Positions 25,601 to 37,253 of a DNA stretch of 60,000 nt are shown here, piece after piece. A program made the position numbers and the translations under genes. How positions within the stretch are numbered: the first letter of the stretch is position 1; each line of letters begins with the position of its first letter. The notes beneath the pieces were generated by a model, which was not told where the DNA came from, searched no databases, and saw nothing but the letters and a program-made list of their open reading frames with translations. The DNA comes from Nymphaea colorata (taxonomy: Eukaryota > Streptophyta > Magnoliopsida > Nymphaeales > Nymphaeaceae), in assembly GCF_008831285.2 (NCBI RefSeq), contig NC_045141.1, forward strand, positions 17,286,106 to 17,346,105, written 5' to 3'.

Positions 25601-28600
25601 TCTGGTGGCTTGAAACTAGCGTTGAGATATTTGTGGCATTAGATATTTGGTCTGTTTGTTTAGAAGACTTCATCCTTAATTGAATTTTGTTGTTCCATTT
25701 TCAGTCGGAGATGAAGATGATCGGTGGGTTTGACACCGAGTCCCTGAAGCAGCATTTTGGAAAGAAGCTTATGGAGCTTGAGGATGAAAAAAGGGCAGTC
25801 GAGGTAGTATCATTTCACTTATGTCTCGGTCCTCATGTTCTTCCAGGTTTACTTACATGTCTTTTGTTGGTGGCAGCAAGAGAGGGACCGCCTGTCTGCT
25901 GAAGTTGAAAACCTTTCTGCTTCTTCAGATGGACATTCACAAAAATTGCAGGATATGCATTTGCAGAAACTGAAAGCTCTTGAAGCACAGGTTCAGTAGT
26001 CTTATCGATCTGTTAACGTATAGGATTTTGATTCCTATTATATGATAGAGGTAGTTACACACACTTGTGCAGATTTTAGATCTTAAAAAGAAACAGGAAA
26101 GCCATGTCCATCTTTTAAAACAGAAGCAAAAAAGTGATGAAGCAGCCAGACGGCTACAAGAAGAAATACAATCTATAAAGGCCCAGAAGGTTGGCAACCT
26201 AGCAACAGTACAAACACATTAATTCCTTATTCTTTTTTTCACATTTTGTACCACCAAAAGAGCTTTATTATGTTATGCTTATTAATCTTCCAATACTAGG
26301 TTCAACTGCAAAACAAAATAAAGCAGGAAGCTGAACAGTTTCGCATGTGGAAGGCCTCCCGGGAAAAGGAACTATTGCAGGTAAATTCTGTAGTCTTTTT
26401 ATGGTTTTGTAAGTAAGATCACATGACCCTTTTTTGGTAGAAAAATACTCCTAGTGGTACTTACTTCAACGTGCATATTAAAACTTAATGATAGTGTAGA
26501 AAGTTAGAAACCATTGGCAAATTATATAATTCAATTCCATTAGACCATTGCTCTGGCCAATAAATTTGATTTCCTTAGGCTGGCACGTTGTCTGTCAGTT
26601 TTTACCTGTTTCAGGCCCACTGTAACATCCACAAGCTCTACATATGTTGTGGCATGCCTCGAGCTGTAGACATTTTGCCTCTAGAGAAGAAGAAATAAGA
26701 TCTCTGACAAAGTCATGCACGTATTCATAAATTAACGTGCACCAAGTGAATAGCCTCTTGGTTATTGCACGACATTGCCCCAGGACTCTTGACAGAGAAG
26801 ATTGACTGTCAACATTCATCAGGAGCCACTTGAACTTTGTGCATTATATCTTCCACATGATACAAAGTCCTAGTCGGGATTTGGTTGTCCCACAATGCCC
26901 ATAGGTGATAGGTGAAGTATCTACATGTACCTAATGCATGCATATAATATTATACATTTATAAGAATCAATTGGAAGTAATAAGAAATTTCTAGTAGAAA
27001 AAGAGTAAGCTCGACTGCTATTTGACCAAACTTACATCCAATGTATATCTCAATTGTTTTCCAATGAAATATGGCACCTTTGGAAAAATAAATTTCCTGT
27101 TTTCAATAGCATCTAATCTTGATGTGGGTACCCATGTAGTTTCATTTGCAAATCGAACATCTGAATAAAAACAAGGTTCTCGACTGCCAGAATGATAAAT
27201 TCTTACTTTGATGTGGGTACCCAAGTTTCATTTGCAAATTGAACATCTAAATAAGAAAAAGGTTGAGAACAGGTCAAGCCTGTGGACTGGTGTAACCATC
27301 TTGAGCATGCATCCTTGATAGATATGCAGAAATAAAACAGCACATATGCTTATTGCTTCAAAAAAACATGTGTACAATAATCTACAGACTTAATATGTTT
27401 CTCTGCAGTCCTTAATTTCATTATCATAAGTGTCCCTTTACTGACCTTATGAGTCTAAATTATCTCATGGCCGTGATCAGCTAAGGAAGGAGGGGAGGAG
27501 AAACGAGTACGAGCGGCATAAGCTACAAGCGCTAAATCAACGTCAAAAAATGGTACTATTTCAAGTCATCCCTTGACCTAATATTCCTTTGCTAAAGGTC
27601 CAGTTAAAGGAAGGGCAGAAAATATAAGAAAATTGTATAAATTCTCTGTTTCCTTGTCTAACTTTGTTCGCAAATGATGATATTTTGATTCATATTGTTA
27701 TATGATAAAAATGTACTTGCATATGTCATACTTCATTATTCTGAATAAGTTCTTAGGTGTTCGACATACCCTTTGTGTCTGTGGTGATGGCTTGCTCTGC
27801 CTACTTGATTACATTTTAGTTCCTGTTTCATGTCCTTGCGCATCAGCTTCTACAACTTTTTTGATACACTAAAATATTTAGCTAAAAGTAGGTTGAGAAA
27901 GTGAGGTTGTTTGAAAATTTTACGTTTTTCGGTGCTTAAGACATTTTTCTGATGTTGCTCTCATTCATTAGTTCCATAAGAGCAATTGACTATCAGAACA
28001 CTGACGAATCCAAGATGTCAAGAATTAAATCTTTAGTGGATTATAGAGTGGAATTAGTTCTGTACCTTAAGGAGCTATCATTCACTCATGACTTTTCTGA
28101 CAAGATAAAGGAACCTTACATTTCCAAGCTGTGGTAGCGGTTGATTGGTAGTGTATATTAAGTCCTTTGTATGTAAAGTATATTACCTCTATTTGTAGTT
28201 ATTTTGAACTGTAATTTACATTGTACTAAGACAGATCCATACTGACCTAAAGAAAAATGCTTCTCTCTAGGTACTGCAGAGAAAGACTGAAGAAGCTGCA
28301 ATGGCCACCAAGAGGCTTAAAGAGCTGCTAGAAGCTCGTAAATCCTCAACACGGGATAATGCAGGTAATTTTTGTGACATGAAGTGAAACTTACGTACGC
28401 CAGTTGTTGTAACTATGATACTGCAATGAAACCTGCCAAGAAGCTTCTAGTAGGGCATATCAGCCCAAATCAATTGCTAGGGTTGGCTGACTCAGTCCAG
28501 GCAGCAGATCAAGGATCTAGAGTAGGAACTCACAAATTTATTCTGCTCTGAGCAGCCTAGAAGCCACCCAGCCTTTTAATTGATTCTATGTTTGACTGGG

Positions 28601-29247
28601 CAGCGTAGCCACTGATTGGTCATTCTCTGGGCTGGGTCACAAAAGCTGGCTTTGTTGACAGTGACTGTCCAGTATTCAGCAATGCCTGTAGGAAATAGTT
28701 ATATTTAAACTTTTTTTCTTCTTTTTTTCTTATGTCTTCATTTTTTTTTTCCAGTCTTTGCAAATGCGAGTGCGCCATCTGTCCAGGTAACATATCAGTA
28801 ATGTTTATATTGCTTGTATCTTTTGTGATGTTCATTATATCTTGTCGATTTAGTCCCTGGCCTACAGATAACTAAAAGCCATGGGCCTCATATTTCTTGA
28901 ATGCACTTCAATTTTTGGATGCCTGGACTCTTTTGTATGTACTAATGTGACCTTTGGAAAGTCCATGGGACTGAACTTACTTTTAATATGCCCAAGTGTG
29001 AACAAAAGCTATTAGATCCCTATGCATCAAAGATCTCCTTTGAGAATTCCATTTGCAGCTTTTGACGTTTCACAGCCACATCATCTTAGATATTTCATTT
29101 AGCTTCCTCAAAAATCAGATGGACTATTTTCTGCAGCCTCAGAGTAATGACAAATCATTGCAACGGTGGCTTGATCATGAGTTGGAAGTGATGGTGAACA
29201 TTCATGAGGTCCGTTCCGAATATGAGAAGCAAAGTCAAGTGTATGTG

Positions 29248-29287
<40 letters not shown>

Positions 29288-30905
29288 CTATCTCATATGA
29301 AAAAGTTGCTTCACATATGACTAATTGTTTTAATTGTGCATTATTCCAGTCGAGCAGCAATGGCTGAAGAACTATCTATATTGAAACAAATAGATGATAA
29401 TATATCGAAAGGTATTAGTCCACCCAAAGGAAAAAATGGAACATTTATTAGGTATCTCCTTCTACATCAAATTCAACTTTCCTCTTTGTATGAGCTTGAG
29501 ATGGAGCTCCAGACATACTCATTCATTGGACAATTAAATTTTTTTGGCCCCTCTTGAACCAGGCTAGCTTCAATGGCACCAGATGCCAGGTCATCAAGAA
29601 TCACAACATTAGAAAATATGTTGAATATATCTTCAAATACACTTGTGGCAATGGCATCACAACTGTCTGAAGCAGAGGAGAGAGAACGTGCATTTACAGG
29701 GCGTGGTCGATGGAATCAACTGCGCACAATGGGAGATGCAAAGAACTTACTTCAGTATATCTTTAACACTGCTGCTGATGCCAGGTAAACTTAGGGAGCT
29801 TGACATTGAAGTTGCATCTATCTGGTTTTTTTTTTTTTTCTGTCATGTTTTATGTCAAACATTTCAAGGAAGCCTGAAACTTATTCTGGTATAAGATCAA
29901 TCTTAATTTAAATTCTAATGTTTCATGTGAAATTATTTTTGTGAGCAGCTGTTCAATTACCCTATTTTATTAACTATTTTATAAAATGTTCATATCAGAT
30001 GCCGTTTACGGGACAAAGAAATTGAGAACAAAGACATGAAAGAACAAATAAATGAACTTGTTGGATTGCTAAGACAGAGTGAAGCACGGAGAAAGGAAAC
30101 TGAAAAGCATCTTAGGTTGAGAGAGCATGCTATTGCAACAACTAATTTGTCTGCTTCGTCATTGGTGAGTCTCTTCGTTGGTTTCGATCTTTTTATGCAA
30201 TCTCTTATATAGTTCAGACATAATTTGGGTTAAAGACAGCTGCTGCTCCTCAAATTTTTTGTGTGATAAAATGCCAATATAGTCCTTATGTTACTGATAT
30301 ACATCTCCGTTCAGTTTTCTTTGCTAGCATCGACAAGCAGATGATGTGCTTTCGTGGCTGCTTTTTAAAACCATGAACTTCTAATGAAAACATAAAATTA
30401 TAAATACTAATGGTTGTATCATGCCATTCATAGGGAAATCAACAAGGTTCAACAAAACACGCTGCAGATGATGCAAATGAATTATCCTCGCCAACAAGTT
30501 CACCAGTGACAAAACAACTTAAGTACACAGCTGGAATAGCAAACGGCACAGTTTCAAGAACTGTTTTGTTCCCAAGGCAGAAACCAAAGGCATGTCAAAC
30601 CTGCTGCTACGTTGCTCTCTTCAGTTTTCTGATTATTACTGTTTCAATGTCTTTCCATTACTAAGAGGCTCAGTCGAATAAAAAATCAGGTGGCCACAGG
30701 CGGCGGCCAATTAACTGGTGGGAGGAAGTTAACTATGGTTGGACAGGGCGGAAAACTTTGGAGATGGAAGAGGAGCCACCAGCAATGGCTTGTTCAGTTC
30801 AAATGGAAATGGCAGAAACCATGGCGGCTGTCAGAATGGATCAGGCACAATGAGATTGTCCTGAGAGCACGTCCACGTCCACAACTTTTGGCCAAGATAA
30901 TATGA
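19630..30905 (+). CDS. Kinesin-4 motor, KIN-4A / FRA1 type, 25 coding exons, 1076 aa
   Basis: Plus-end microtubule motor of the plant KIN-4A group (Arabidopsis FRA1, rice BC12), needed for wall deposition. Exons: 19630-19749, 20165-20311, 20433-20582, 21130-21380, 22435-22622, 22715-22839, 22993-23029, 23604-23695, 23810-23920, 24037-24150, 24537-24741, 24850-24965, 25705-25803, 25877-25990, 26073-26189, 26300-26380, 27481-27552, 28271-28364, 28755-28786, 29137-29240, 29350-29451, 29563-29784, 29999-30164, 30434-30589, 30690-30905. The frame is continuous, 3231 nt. The motor (about 10-370) has P-loop GQTGSGKT at 88-95, switch I NNQSSRSH at 219-226 and switch II DLAGSE at 266-271. A long coiled-coil stalk follows. 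The tail has the KIN-4A signature [18 protein letters not shown]. Family length is about 1035 aa; the extra residues fall mostly in variable exon 11 (446-513). The donors of exons 1 and 24 appear to be GC; the alternative GT donor for exon 1 (after 19788) would add 13 residues. Confidence 0.96.
27110..27264. repeat. Direct repeat inside kinesin intron 16
   Basis: TTGATGTGGGTACCCA followed by GTTTCATTTGCAAAT, then GAACATCT and AATAA, occurs twice about 95 bp apart with small indels. Intron 16 (26381-27480) is one of the longest in the gene and otherwise shows nothing recognisable. Confidence 0.7.
29249..29288. repeat. Microsatellite (CT)n(AT)n in kinesin intron 20
   Basis: The CT run starts eight bases after the exon 20 donor and is followed by an AT run. 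It is entirely intronic. Confidence 0.9.
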
Positions 30906-31321
30906 TTTGTTATTGTTTTTCTTCAACACATGGAGCCACAAACCTGCAATATTCCGCAGCAAGGCACAGAAAATTGTAAGGGATTTTTCCTCCATTACTT
31001 CCATATATACTTCATGGGTGGCCACTCTTTGGTGTGTGTGTATGGACACACACACACATATATACATATATTCTTAAAATATGTGGATTAAATAAATATG
31101 ATAACTATGTGGACTAATTATGAGCTGTCTGATCAATTTGATTGAATTTTTAAGGTGCCGCATAGAAAATTACCTTTTCAGAAAACATTATTGTCAGCTA
31201 GTTCTTTGACTTTCAAAAGTAATTCCACATATAACAATTAACAACTTTGTGAACTATCAAGTAAGTTGATGGCCAACTCAAATTTAGTGTATTAGATCCT
31301 CATATTTATTTGCTGCACATT

Positions 31322-31352
<31 letters not shown>

Positions 31353-31740
31353 ATATATATATATATATACATAGACACACACACACACACACACACATAC
31401 ACACACACACATACTAACTTCATTTAACCAACAGACTTGTGCAGGATCGGCTGGTTTTGTAGAGAGTAAGCTGTTTGATATTTTGTTTACCTGTTGAAGA
31501 GACGATAGTAGTGGAAGCATCTTTGTACAGTGGGGAGGATGTTGGAAGCTATTGATAGAATGATAAAGCCTTGATCACCATATGGAAGTTTTTGTGCAGC
31601 TGAACTTTTTACTCTCTCTCTCTCTCTCTCTCTCATCTTTTTTTTTTTGGAGAAGGGCAAGGGATGGGTTTCACTTACTTAACAGTGTTCTTTGGTGTGT
31701 ATGATTGCTCAAGTGTGATCTTGTAATAAAATCTTGTTTA
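30906..31740 (+). terminator. Kinesin 3' UTR and poly(A) region (putative)
   Basis: After the TGA at 30903-30905 there is no further frame. The first good plant poly(A) signal is AATAAA at 31725-31730, followed by TTGTTTATTATTTT. If it is used, the 3' UTR is about 830 nt and includes the (CT)n(AT)n(AC)n block at 31321-31413 and another CT run at 31613-31634. Nearer signals may be used instead; transcripts would decide. Confidence 0.45.
31321..31413. repeat. Compound microsatellite (CT)n(AT)n(AC)n
   Basis: Three dinucleotide runs lie in series, interrupted by GCAT and ACATAGAC. They lie between the kinesin stop and the start of the segmental duplication. Confidence 0.95.
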
Positions 31741-32159
31741 TTATTTTACTTGTGGTCTCTGTCATTCTCTCTAGCAAGTTGCAACATGAGAACTCATGAG
31801 CACTTCTATAAGATGTCAAATCGGATCAAATTGAATTAGCTTATGTATTACCAGGCCAATAATGCTTTAGAGTTTAGAACTATTCTTGCCATTCACTTCA
31901 CCACTTCACGGATAGTCGTAACGTCATGTACAGTTCAATATGCTCAGTTGATCCAAATGGAAACCTAATGGCAACTAGAGTAGCAATAAGAATAAAAAAC
32001 TGGAATCCATAGCATTCTTGCAACTTCTGCAAAACAATTTGATGGCTGCAATATTATTGTACGATTGATGTTGCAAGGAATACATTCAGAGTGGTTCACC
32101 ATAGTCCTCAAAGCATGTATAGGCTATTGCAATCTTTTACAAATTAATGACATCAAATT

Positions 32160-32160
32160 C

Positions 32161-32219
<59 letters not shown>
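32160..32219. repeat. (TA)n microsatellite in unit 1
   Basis: About 29 TA units with one C interruption (ATATACATAT). It sits at the position matching the larger (AC)n(TA)n block of unit 2. Confidence 0.95.
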
Positions 32220-32221
<2 letters not shown>

Positions 32222-32636
32222 CGCTCTTAACATTTTTTTGCTATTTCTCTACAGTTTACTTTATAAATGTGATCTTTACATCCAAAACATTATAAATTTC
32301 GTTTTAGATGTTTAGATAAGTTTTGAAAACAAATGGGTTGGATTTTTATTGCCTTTTAGGACTCATTTTTCGTGTCCAGAAGACATGTTTTTGTGTGGAT
32401 ATGTGTGTAACGAACAAGGGGATGAGATTGCATGTTTCTATTCTTTTTTTTTTCTTTTTTTTCTTTAAGAGAGGCATAGGAGATATTTCAGGCACCCGAA
32501 CTCTGTTCTTTCCCTTTGTTTGGCGCCGGCAGGCGAACACGTAACCTTCTTCAGCATTTGCCGATAACAAGTGGGGATTGTTGTTAACCATGAAAGCAAA
32601 TTTATAATTTCACCTTAAGAGTAAAACTCCATTGCA

Positions 32637-32909
32637 TTGCCAACCGGGTTGGTGCTGGTGAGGAAGCACCGGCGACCGGATGACCACCCTCTCTCGCTCA
32701 CACATACAGAGTATACGGTCGCTGGCGCCGACGATGCTACGGAGTTGATTGATTTTCATGTCTTTCATCCTACACAGATTACAAAATGGAATAGAGAAAA
32801 GCTTAACAGAGAGCTGCAGCCCAGTTTGGAGCTTGCGAATGTGCTCATCGAGAGGTCATTTCAGAGTACTAAGTTGTCCCCTATACGGCTATACCAAAGC
32901 ACTGCTTAG
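32637..32909 (+). CDS. Candidate short coding frame, unit 1 copy (unrecognised)
   Basis: A 90-codon frame whose centre, AGADDATELIDFHVFHPTQ then ITKWNREK, is shared with the frame at 43321-43629. In that centre most differences are silent (GCT/GCC, GAG/GAA, AAA/AAG, AGA/CGA) with one replacement (His to Tyr), and the length differences that follow are multiples of three. That is suggestive of coding sequence. The ends are not conserved, there is no recognised domain, and it may be one exon of something larger or an old gene fragment. Confidence 0.3.
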   Translation: MPTGLVLVRKHRRPDDHPLSLTHTEYTVAGADDATELIDFHVFHPTQITKWNREKLNRELQPSLELANVLIERSFQSTKLSPIRLYQSTA

Positions 32910-32956
32910 TGGATGATATCAAGCAGACACTCCTGTTTACTCTTATAAGCGTAACG

Positions 32957-33240
32957 TTAGCAATTCAGCACCTCCATATCTTCTACCAGATCGTGGAATA
33001 AGTCAGCCATGATCAATGCAACTGCAATTACAGTTCTGCTTTTCAAGACCAACTCTAGCCACGATTAGCTCCTGTTTCCAGTCAGAGTGCATCTGCTTAA
33101 CAGGGCTCGTGATGGCCTTGCATGGGGAGCCTTGCCCATACTGATGCTTCTTCTGTCCTATTTGCTGCGACGGGAACCCGATGTTGTACATCACAACCGA
33201 GGACCTGCAAAACTTTGTACTGACCAATAGGAACAAGATA
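32957..33240 (-). pseudogene. Gene relic, unit 1 copy (unrecognised family)
   Basis: On the minus strand a segment reads FPSQQIGQKKHQYGQG, then KAITSPVKQMHSDWKQEL, and further on in another frame MADLFHDLVEDMEVLNC followed by TAA. Unit 2 has the matching parts at 43673-43912. Relative to unit 2 this copy carries an extra stretch of about 35 bp after KQEL that breaks the frame or forms a remnant intron. I do not recognise the family; shared peptide-like stretches with breaks suggest a decayed exon. Confidence 0.35.
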
Positions 33241-34025
33241 GAAAACACAGCTATCAGTTTTCTTCTGTTTTTCTTTCTGTTCCCTTTCAAGCAACAGTTA
33301 GCTTGGAGCTTGAGAGCAACCGACAACTGTGGTAAAGTGAAACATCCACTTGAGACGTTTGAAAACGTTAGGCGGTGATATCGAAAATTTTGAAACTTAA
33401 GCTGTGTTTTGAAATACGCTCAAATCATTGGCGTGTTTTTATAGATTTTTCCAAAATTCTCCGTCGGATGTCTCCGAAGGGACGATTTGGCGTCTGATGT
33501 TTTTAAGAAGTTTTTTGAACACTTCGGAATTTTTTCCTAATCGCCCCTTTTGTAGGTTTTTTTTTTTGAATAATAAACATCACGTAAGCTATGTGTTTGA
33601 TGCGTTTGATTGATCTGGAAAGATTTTCGACCTCCATCATCTATTTTTATATGAACAATATCAGACACCATTACAAACGGGTCATCATCTTGAGCGTAAA
33701 TAATGTGATTTCGACGGCCTCATCATCATGTGCATAATAAAGGAGTTGGGGACCTCGGAGGAACCAACTGGATGGTCATTTGACGTCAACATATTTTCCT
33801 TTTTTTTAATTATTGGGACACGTTTGATTCGTAGCCCCAAAGAATAAGCTTCAATTCAAATTCATGAATAAATAAAGAATGAAAAAATCGTTATTGAAGT
33901 TCATTTCCAAAATATATTTTCAAAATTTTCATCAGGAGGGGTGCGACAAAAATTACAAAGTTTAAAAAGTTATTTGTTGCTTCTCACCCTTTTCAGTAGG
34001 TTATGCAGGTGTGCGAGTGTATGTG

Positions 34026-34051
34026 TATATATATATATATATATATATAAA
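34026..34051. repeat. (TA)n microsatellite
   Basis: About 12 TA units preceded by GTGTATG and followed by AAAAGAGAGAGAAAG. Confidence 0.9.
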
Positions 34052-34538
34052 AGAGAGAGAAAGAGCCACCAACAAAATAGAAATTCATTGATGTCACCAA
34101 ACGTATGAAAAGAAAAATGTAAAAGTGGCATGAGAGAAAAATTAGTAAGAAAGCAACGGCAAAGGACATGAAGAAACAAAAATATGAACAGAAAGAAAAA
34201 GAAGTAGAATGAAGAAAGAAAGAGAAGGAGCGAGCGAGTCAGAGGCAGAAGTTATCCTGAGGCTAATGCAAAGAGCAAGGTGGACATCTGCCTTCTCCAA
34301 CTGAAGCTACACTCGCTGCTGCGCTGTTGTGTTCTTGAACAAGTGTTTGTTGCGTTCTTCTTGTAAAATGTCGACTACTACTGACTGAAGGTAAAGGTGA
34401 AAAGAGAACAAGTTGCCTCAGAAGAGGGGAGAATGTATGAAAGGAAAAACCAAGTGGTGGCAAGTAAGTGATAAAAGAAATGGCAGTTGACAAAAAAAGA
34501 TAGTGTCTTCACTTTACAACAGAGAGGCAAAAAAGACA

Positions 34539-34765
34539 CTGGTTAGCTAGATAGATCCCAAAGAGTTGGAGATAAATAGATCTCAAGGTGTTGGAGATGG
34601 TTTAAAGTGTTGGTGGCCAACAAAAGCCATGAAACAGGTGGTCCAAAAGTAGTATGATAACACGAGGCAAAGGTAAATGAGGCAGAAGACGAAATTGGTC
34701 TGGTTAGCTAGATAGATCGGCGCTCGAGATGGTTTAAAGTGTTGGTGGCCAGCAAGAGCCATGAC
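34539..34765. repeat. Imperfect direct repeat in unit 1
   Basis: CTGGTTAGCTAGATAGATC occurs near 34541 and again near 34698. Each is followed by GAGATGGTTTAAAGTGTTGG and TGGCCA(A/G)CAA(A/G)AGCCATGA. The first copy has extra sequence between the two blocks. Confidence 0.8.
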
Positions 34766-34950
34766 TAACATAACTGACATATTTAGAACAAAGAACATAT
34801 TTAGTCTAAGGGTGTGTCATGTGTGAGGAGCAATAAAAACATATTTAGAACAAAGAAAAGAGAATGGAGGTTGGTAAGAAGTAGTCGGATGTAATAACCA
34901 AGAGCAAAGAAATACAATATTGGTACGTTTGAGGTCATGGATACCAGAAC

Positions 34951-35288
34951 CATTGTCACAAAAAACGGGGACGGGTATTAAACGGCGAGGAAAAAAACGG
35001 GTATAATACGGCAAAGTTTTATATATTGGGAATAAAACGGGAAAAGTTCGGCAATTTTTTTAAAAAAATTAAACATTTAATATATCTTAAAAATTATAAA
35101 AAATAATAATTAATAAAAAAACGAAAAAATAACGGTAAAAAATGGGAAAATAACGTATAATACGAGTATTAAATGGGTATTATACGTGTTTTTTGTTTTT
35201 TGACGTTTCTTTTAAAAAAAACGAGAATAGGGAGAACTGTTTTTGATGTTAAATACGCTAAAAAACAACTGTGTTTTTTGTGACAATG
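34951..35288. mobile_element. hAT-type MITE, 338 bp, with 8 bp target duplication
   Basis: The element starts CATTGTCACAAAAAAC and ends with the exact inverse complement GTTTTTTGTGACAATG, a perfect 16 bp terminal inverted repeat. ACCAGAAC flanks it on both sides (34943-34950 and 35289-35296), an 8 bp target duplication as made by hAT transposases. The inside is AT-rich with repeated ACGGGTATTA/TAATACG words and no coding frame, so it is non-autonomous. I found no copy at the matching place in unit 2. Confidence 0.88.
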
Positions 35289-35365
35289 ACCAGAACCTCC
35301 CATAGCCTAGGAATAACAAACCTCACATGACAATTAAAGTGGCAGTCACCTCTTTGAAGAAAACA

Positions 35366-36470
35366 CTACAAGTGGGTGAAAGTGACAGTGGGTGGCTTGC
35401 AAAGACTAAGGGCATAGAGCTGAACGGAAGCAACCAGAAGTAGAGTGATTCTACCGCGAGGGAGAAGACATTGCCCTGCCAATCTTGCAGGTGGGTGAGC
35501 ATCCACAGCTGGAAATTCGCCCAAAAAGAGAGCAGCGGCGAGACAGAAGATAATAGTCAAACGGTAGTGGAAAGACGCTACAACTAAAACCAACTTCAGC
35601 AAAAAGTGCGGTGCAAGATAGCATGAAAGAACGAAGGCTAAAGCTGACACTTGGCCAGATCAATGAAAAGCCTAAAGACCAACTCAAAAAAAGCCAATGG
35701 CAAAAATCTAGCAATCTGTTGGCCAGAGGGCAGTACTGAAGACGATAATTAAATCGTCACGCGTACTTAATGAAGAATGAAGGTTCTAGTGATGCGGAAA
35801 GATTAAACCTGCCCAGGCCGTCTGCAGTTACCCGACAAACAGAATAGCAGACATCCGCAAGGGAGAACATTCCACCCTTGCTGCTGCGCTCGAGGAAATG
35901 GCCAAGTTCGAGCACATATCCAACAGATAGACTCGCATTACATTGTGTTTGAAACCCCAACCCTTTGAAATAATGTTGTAGCCCAGCTGCATTCAGGTTC
36001 CACGACCAACAATAGCTTCTTGGACAGGGAGGATGCTCCCTAGGAACATCCCCATGGGCTAAACCAGGGAGCATCTTGCCGCTGATGGCCACAGACTCGA
36101 GAAGTGGCACCAAGCCTGGCCATCAGGAAGAGGGGGCATCAAGCTGGGACATCAGTGGAAAGGCAAGCGGCGGAAGTAGGGACGGCGGCTCTGCTAACCG
36201 AAACAGAGAAAAAAACGGGAGAGAAAAGTGTGGGCGAACTGTAAGGGGCCGCGCGGAAGGGAGACGGACGCAGGGCGACTGAAGGCAGAGGGATTCCAAC
36301 TCCTGACCAGGGCCGGAAGACGAAAGGCCGGGCGGCTGCTGCCAGTTGTGCCGGTCGTTGCTTTTTTCTGGTGTTAAAACAATGAAAAACAAATAATTTT
36401 TTTAAAAAAAGGAAAACCCACTTGCAACAGTGTTGAGTTTTCTCTCCCAAGTTTTCCACCATGGCCTCCA
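35366..36470 (-). other. Degenerate minus-strand frames in unit 1, unrecognised
   Basis: Several minus-strand frames of 70-118 codons are open here (for example 35366-35650 and 35757-36113). The pattern PARLAGQCLLPRGRITL ... ALSLCKPPTVTF resembles SPRFAEQAGFLFGNITSA ... ALALYKSLTPTF in unit 2 (45943-46199), so the two are related, but both are diverged and broken. This may be decayed retroelement or captured-gene sequence; no domain is recognised. Confidence 0.25.
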
Positions 36471-36859
36471 ATTAGCATCAGCCAATTACCAATGCACGGA
36501 GGAAGCATCAAGTGTTAAAAAATAGAAATAACAACAAAAACGAACCAAAAACAAAACCAAGAAAACGCCTGCGACATTGTTAGGTCTTTTCTACTGATCC
36601 TCATCAGCATTTGCCGGTCGCTGGAGCGCGGTAAACTACGAAAGAGAGAAGGCCGGAGGAAGAGAGGGAAAAAAAAAATAAAAACAAGGGAAAAAATTTG
36701 TTCAACGGTCTTTGTATGCTTAGCAACAATTTCATTCCGGCGCCACTATTTTTGAGAAATTTTTGAAAGGATGGTACATGGTTTTAAATCATCAGTCCCC
36801 ATATATTTTTCACAAATTTCGAAAAAAGGATCACATTCTAAAAAGTAAAAACCCCCAAG

Positions 36860-37253
36860 ACAACATTTTTCTCTTCACGCCCATTAAATAATGGAATATG
36901 GTTTCAGTTACTTTGATCCCCCCAAAACAAATACGACGCCATTTTAGAAAATGGAAAGGTTCCAGCCATTATAGAATCAAAATCATGAAATCCTCATTCC
37001 AAAATTCGTCTTCATACGATGGCGAGAAAGCCAATTTGACAGGTGAGGAACACGCGCCAACTACCAGTCCACTGTGCTTCTCTGCCCTCCCATGTTCTTC
37101 TCTTTTTCCTACTTAGTTGTATCAAAACCATCGAGCGTTCCCCTTCTCTGTCTCTCTCCCTATTAATTTCATCACCGTACAACTCTTTCTCTCCTTTCTC
37201 TGTCTCTGTCTCTGCCTCTCGCTCTCTCTGTTTGGCATCATCAACAGGAAAAG
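36860..37253 (+). promoter_or_regulatory. 5' region of the 121-aa gene, copy 1
   Basis: This stretch aligns with 46510-46915 upstream of copy 2. Shared words include TTTGATCC.CCC.AAA, GAGAAAGCCAATTTGA, GTGCTTCTCTGCC and TATCAAAACCAT, followed by CT-rich leader sequence and TTTGGCATCATCA just before the ATG. The shared upstream sequence suggests that each copy was duplicated with its promoter and leader. No TATA box is assigned with confidence. Confidence 0.45.
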
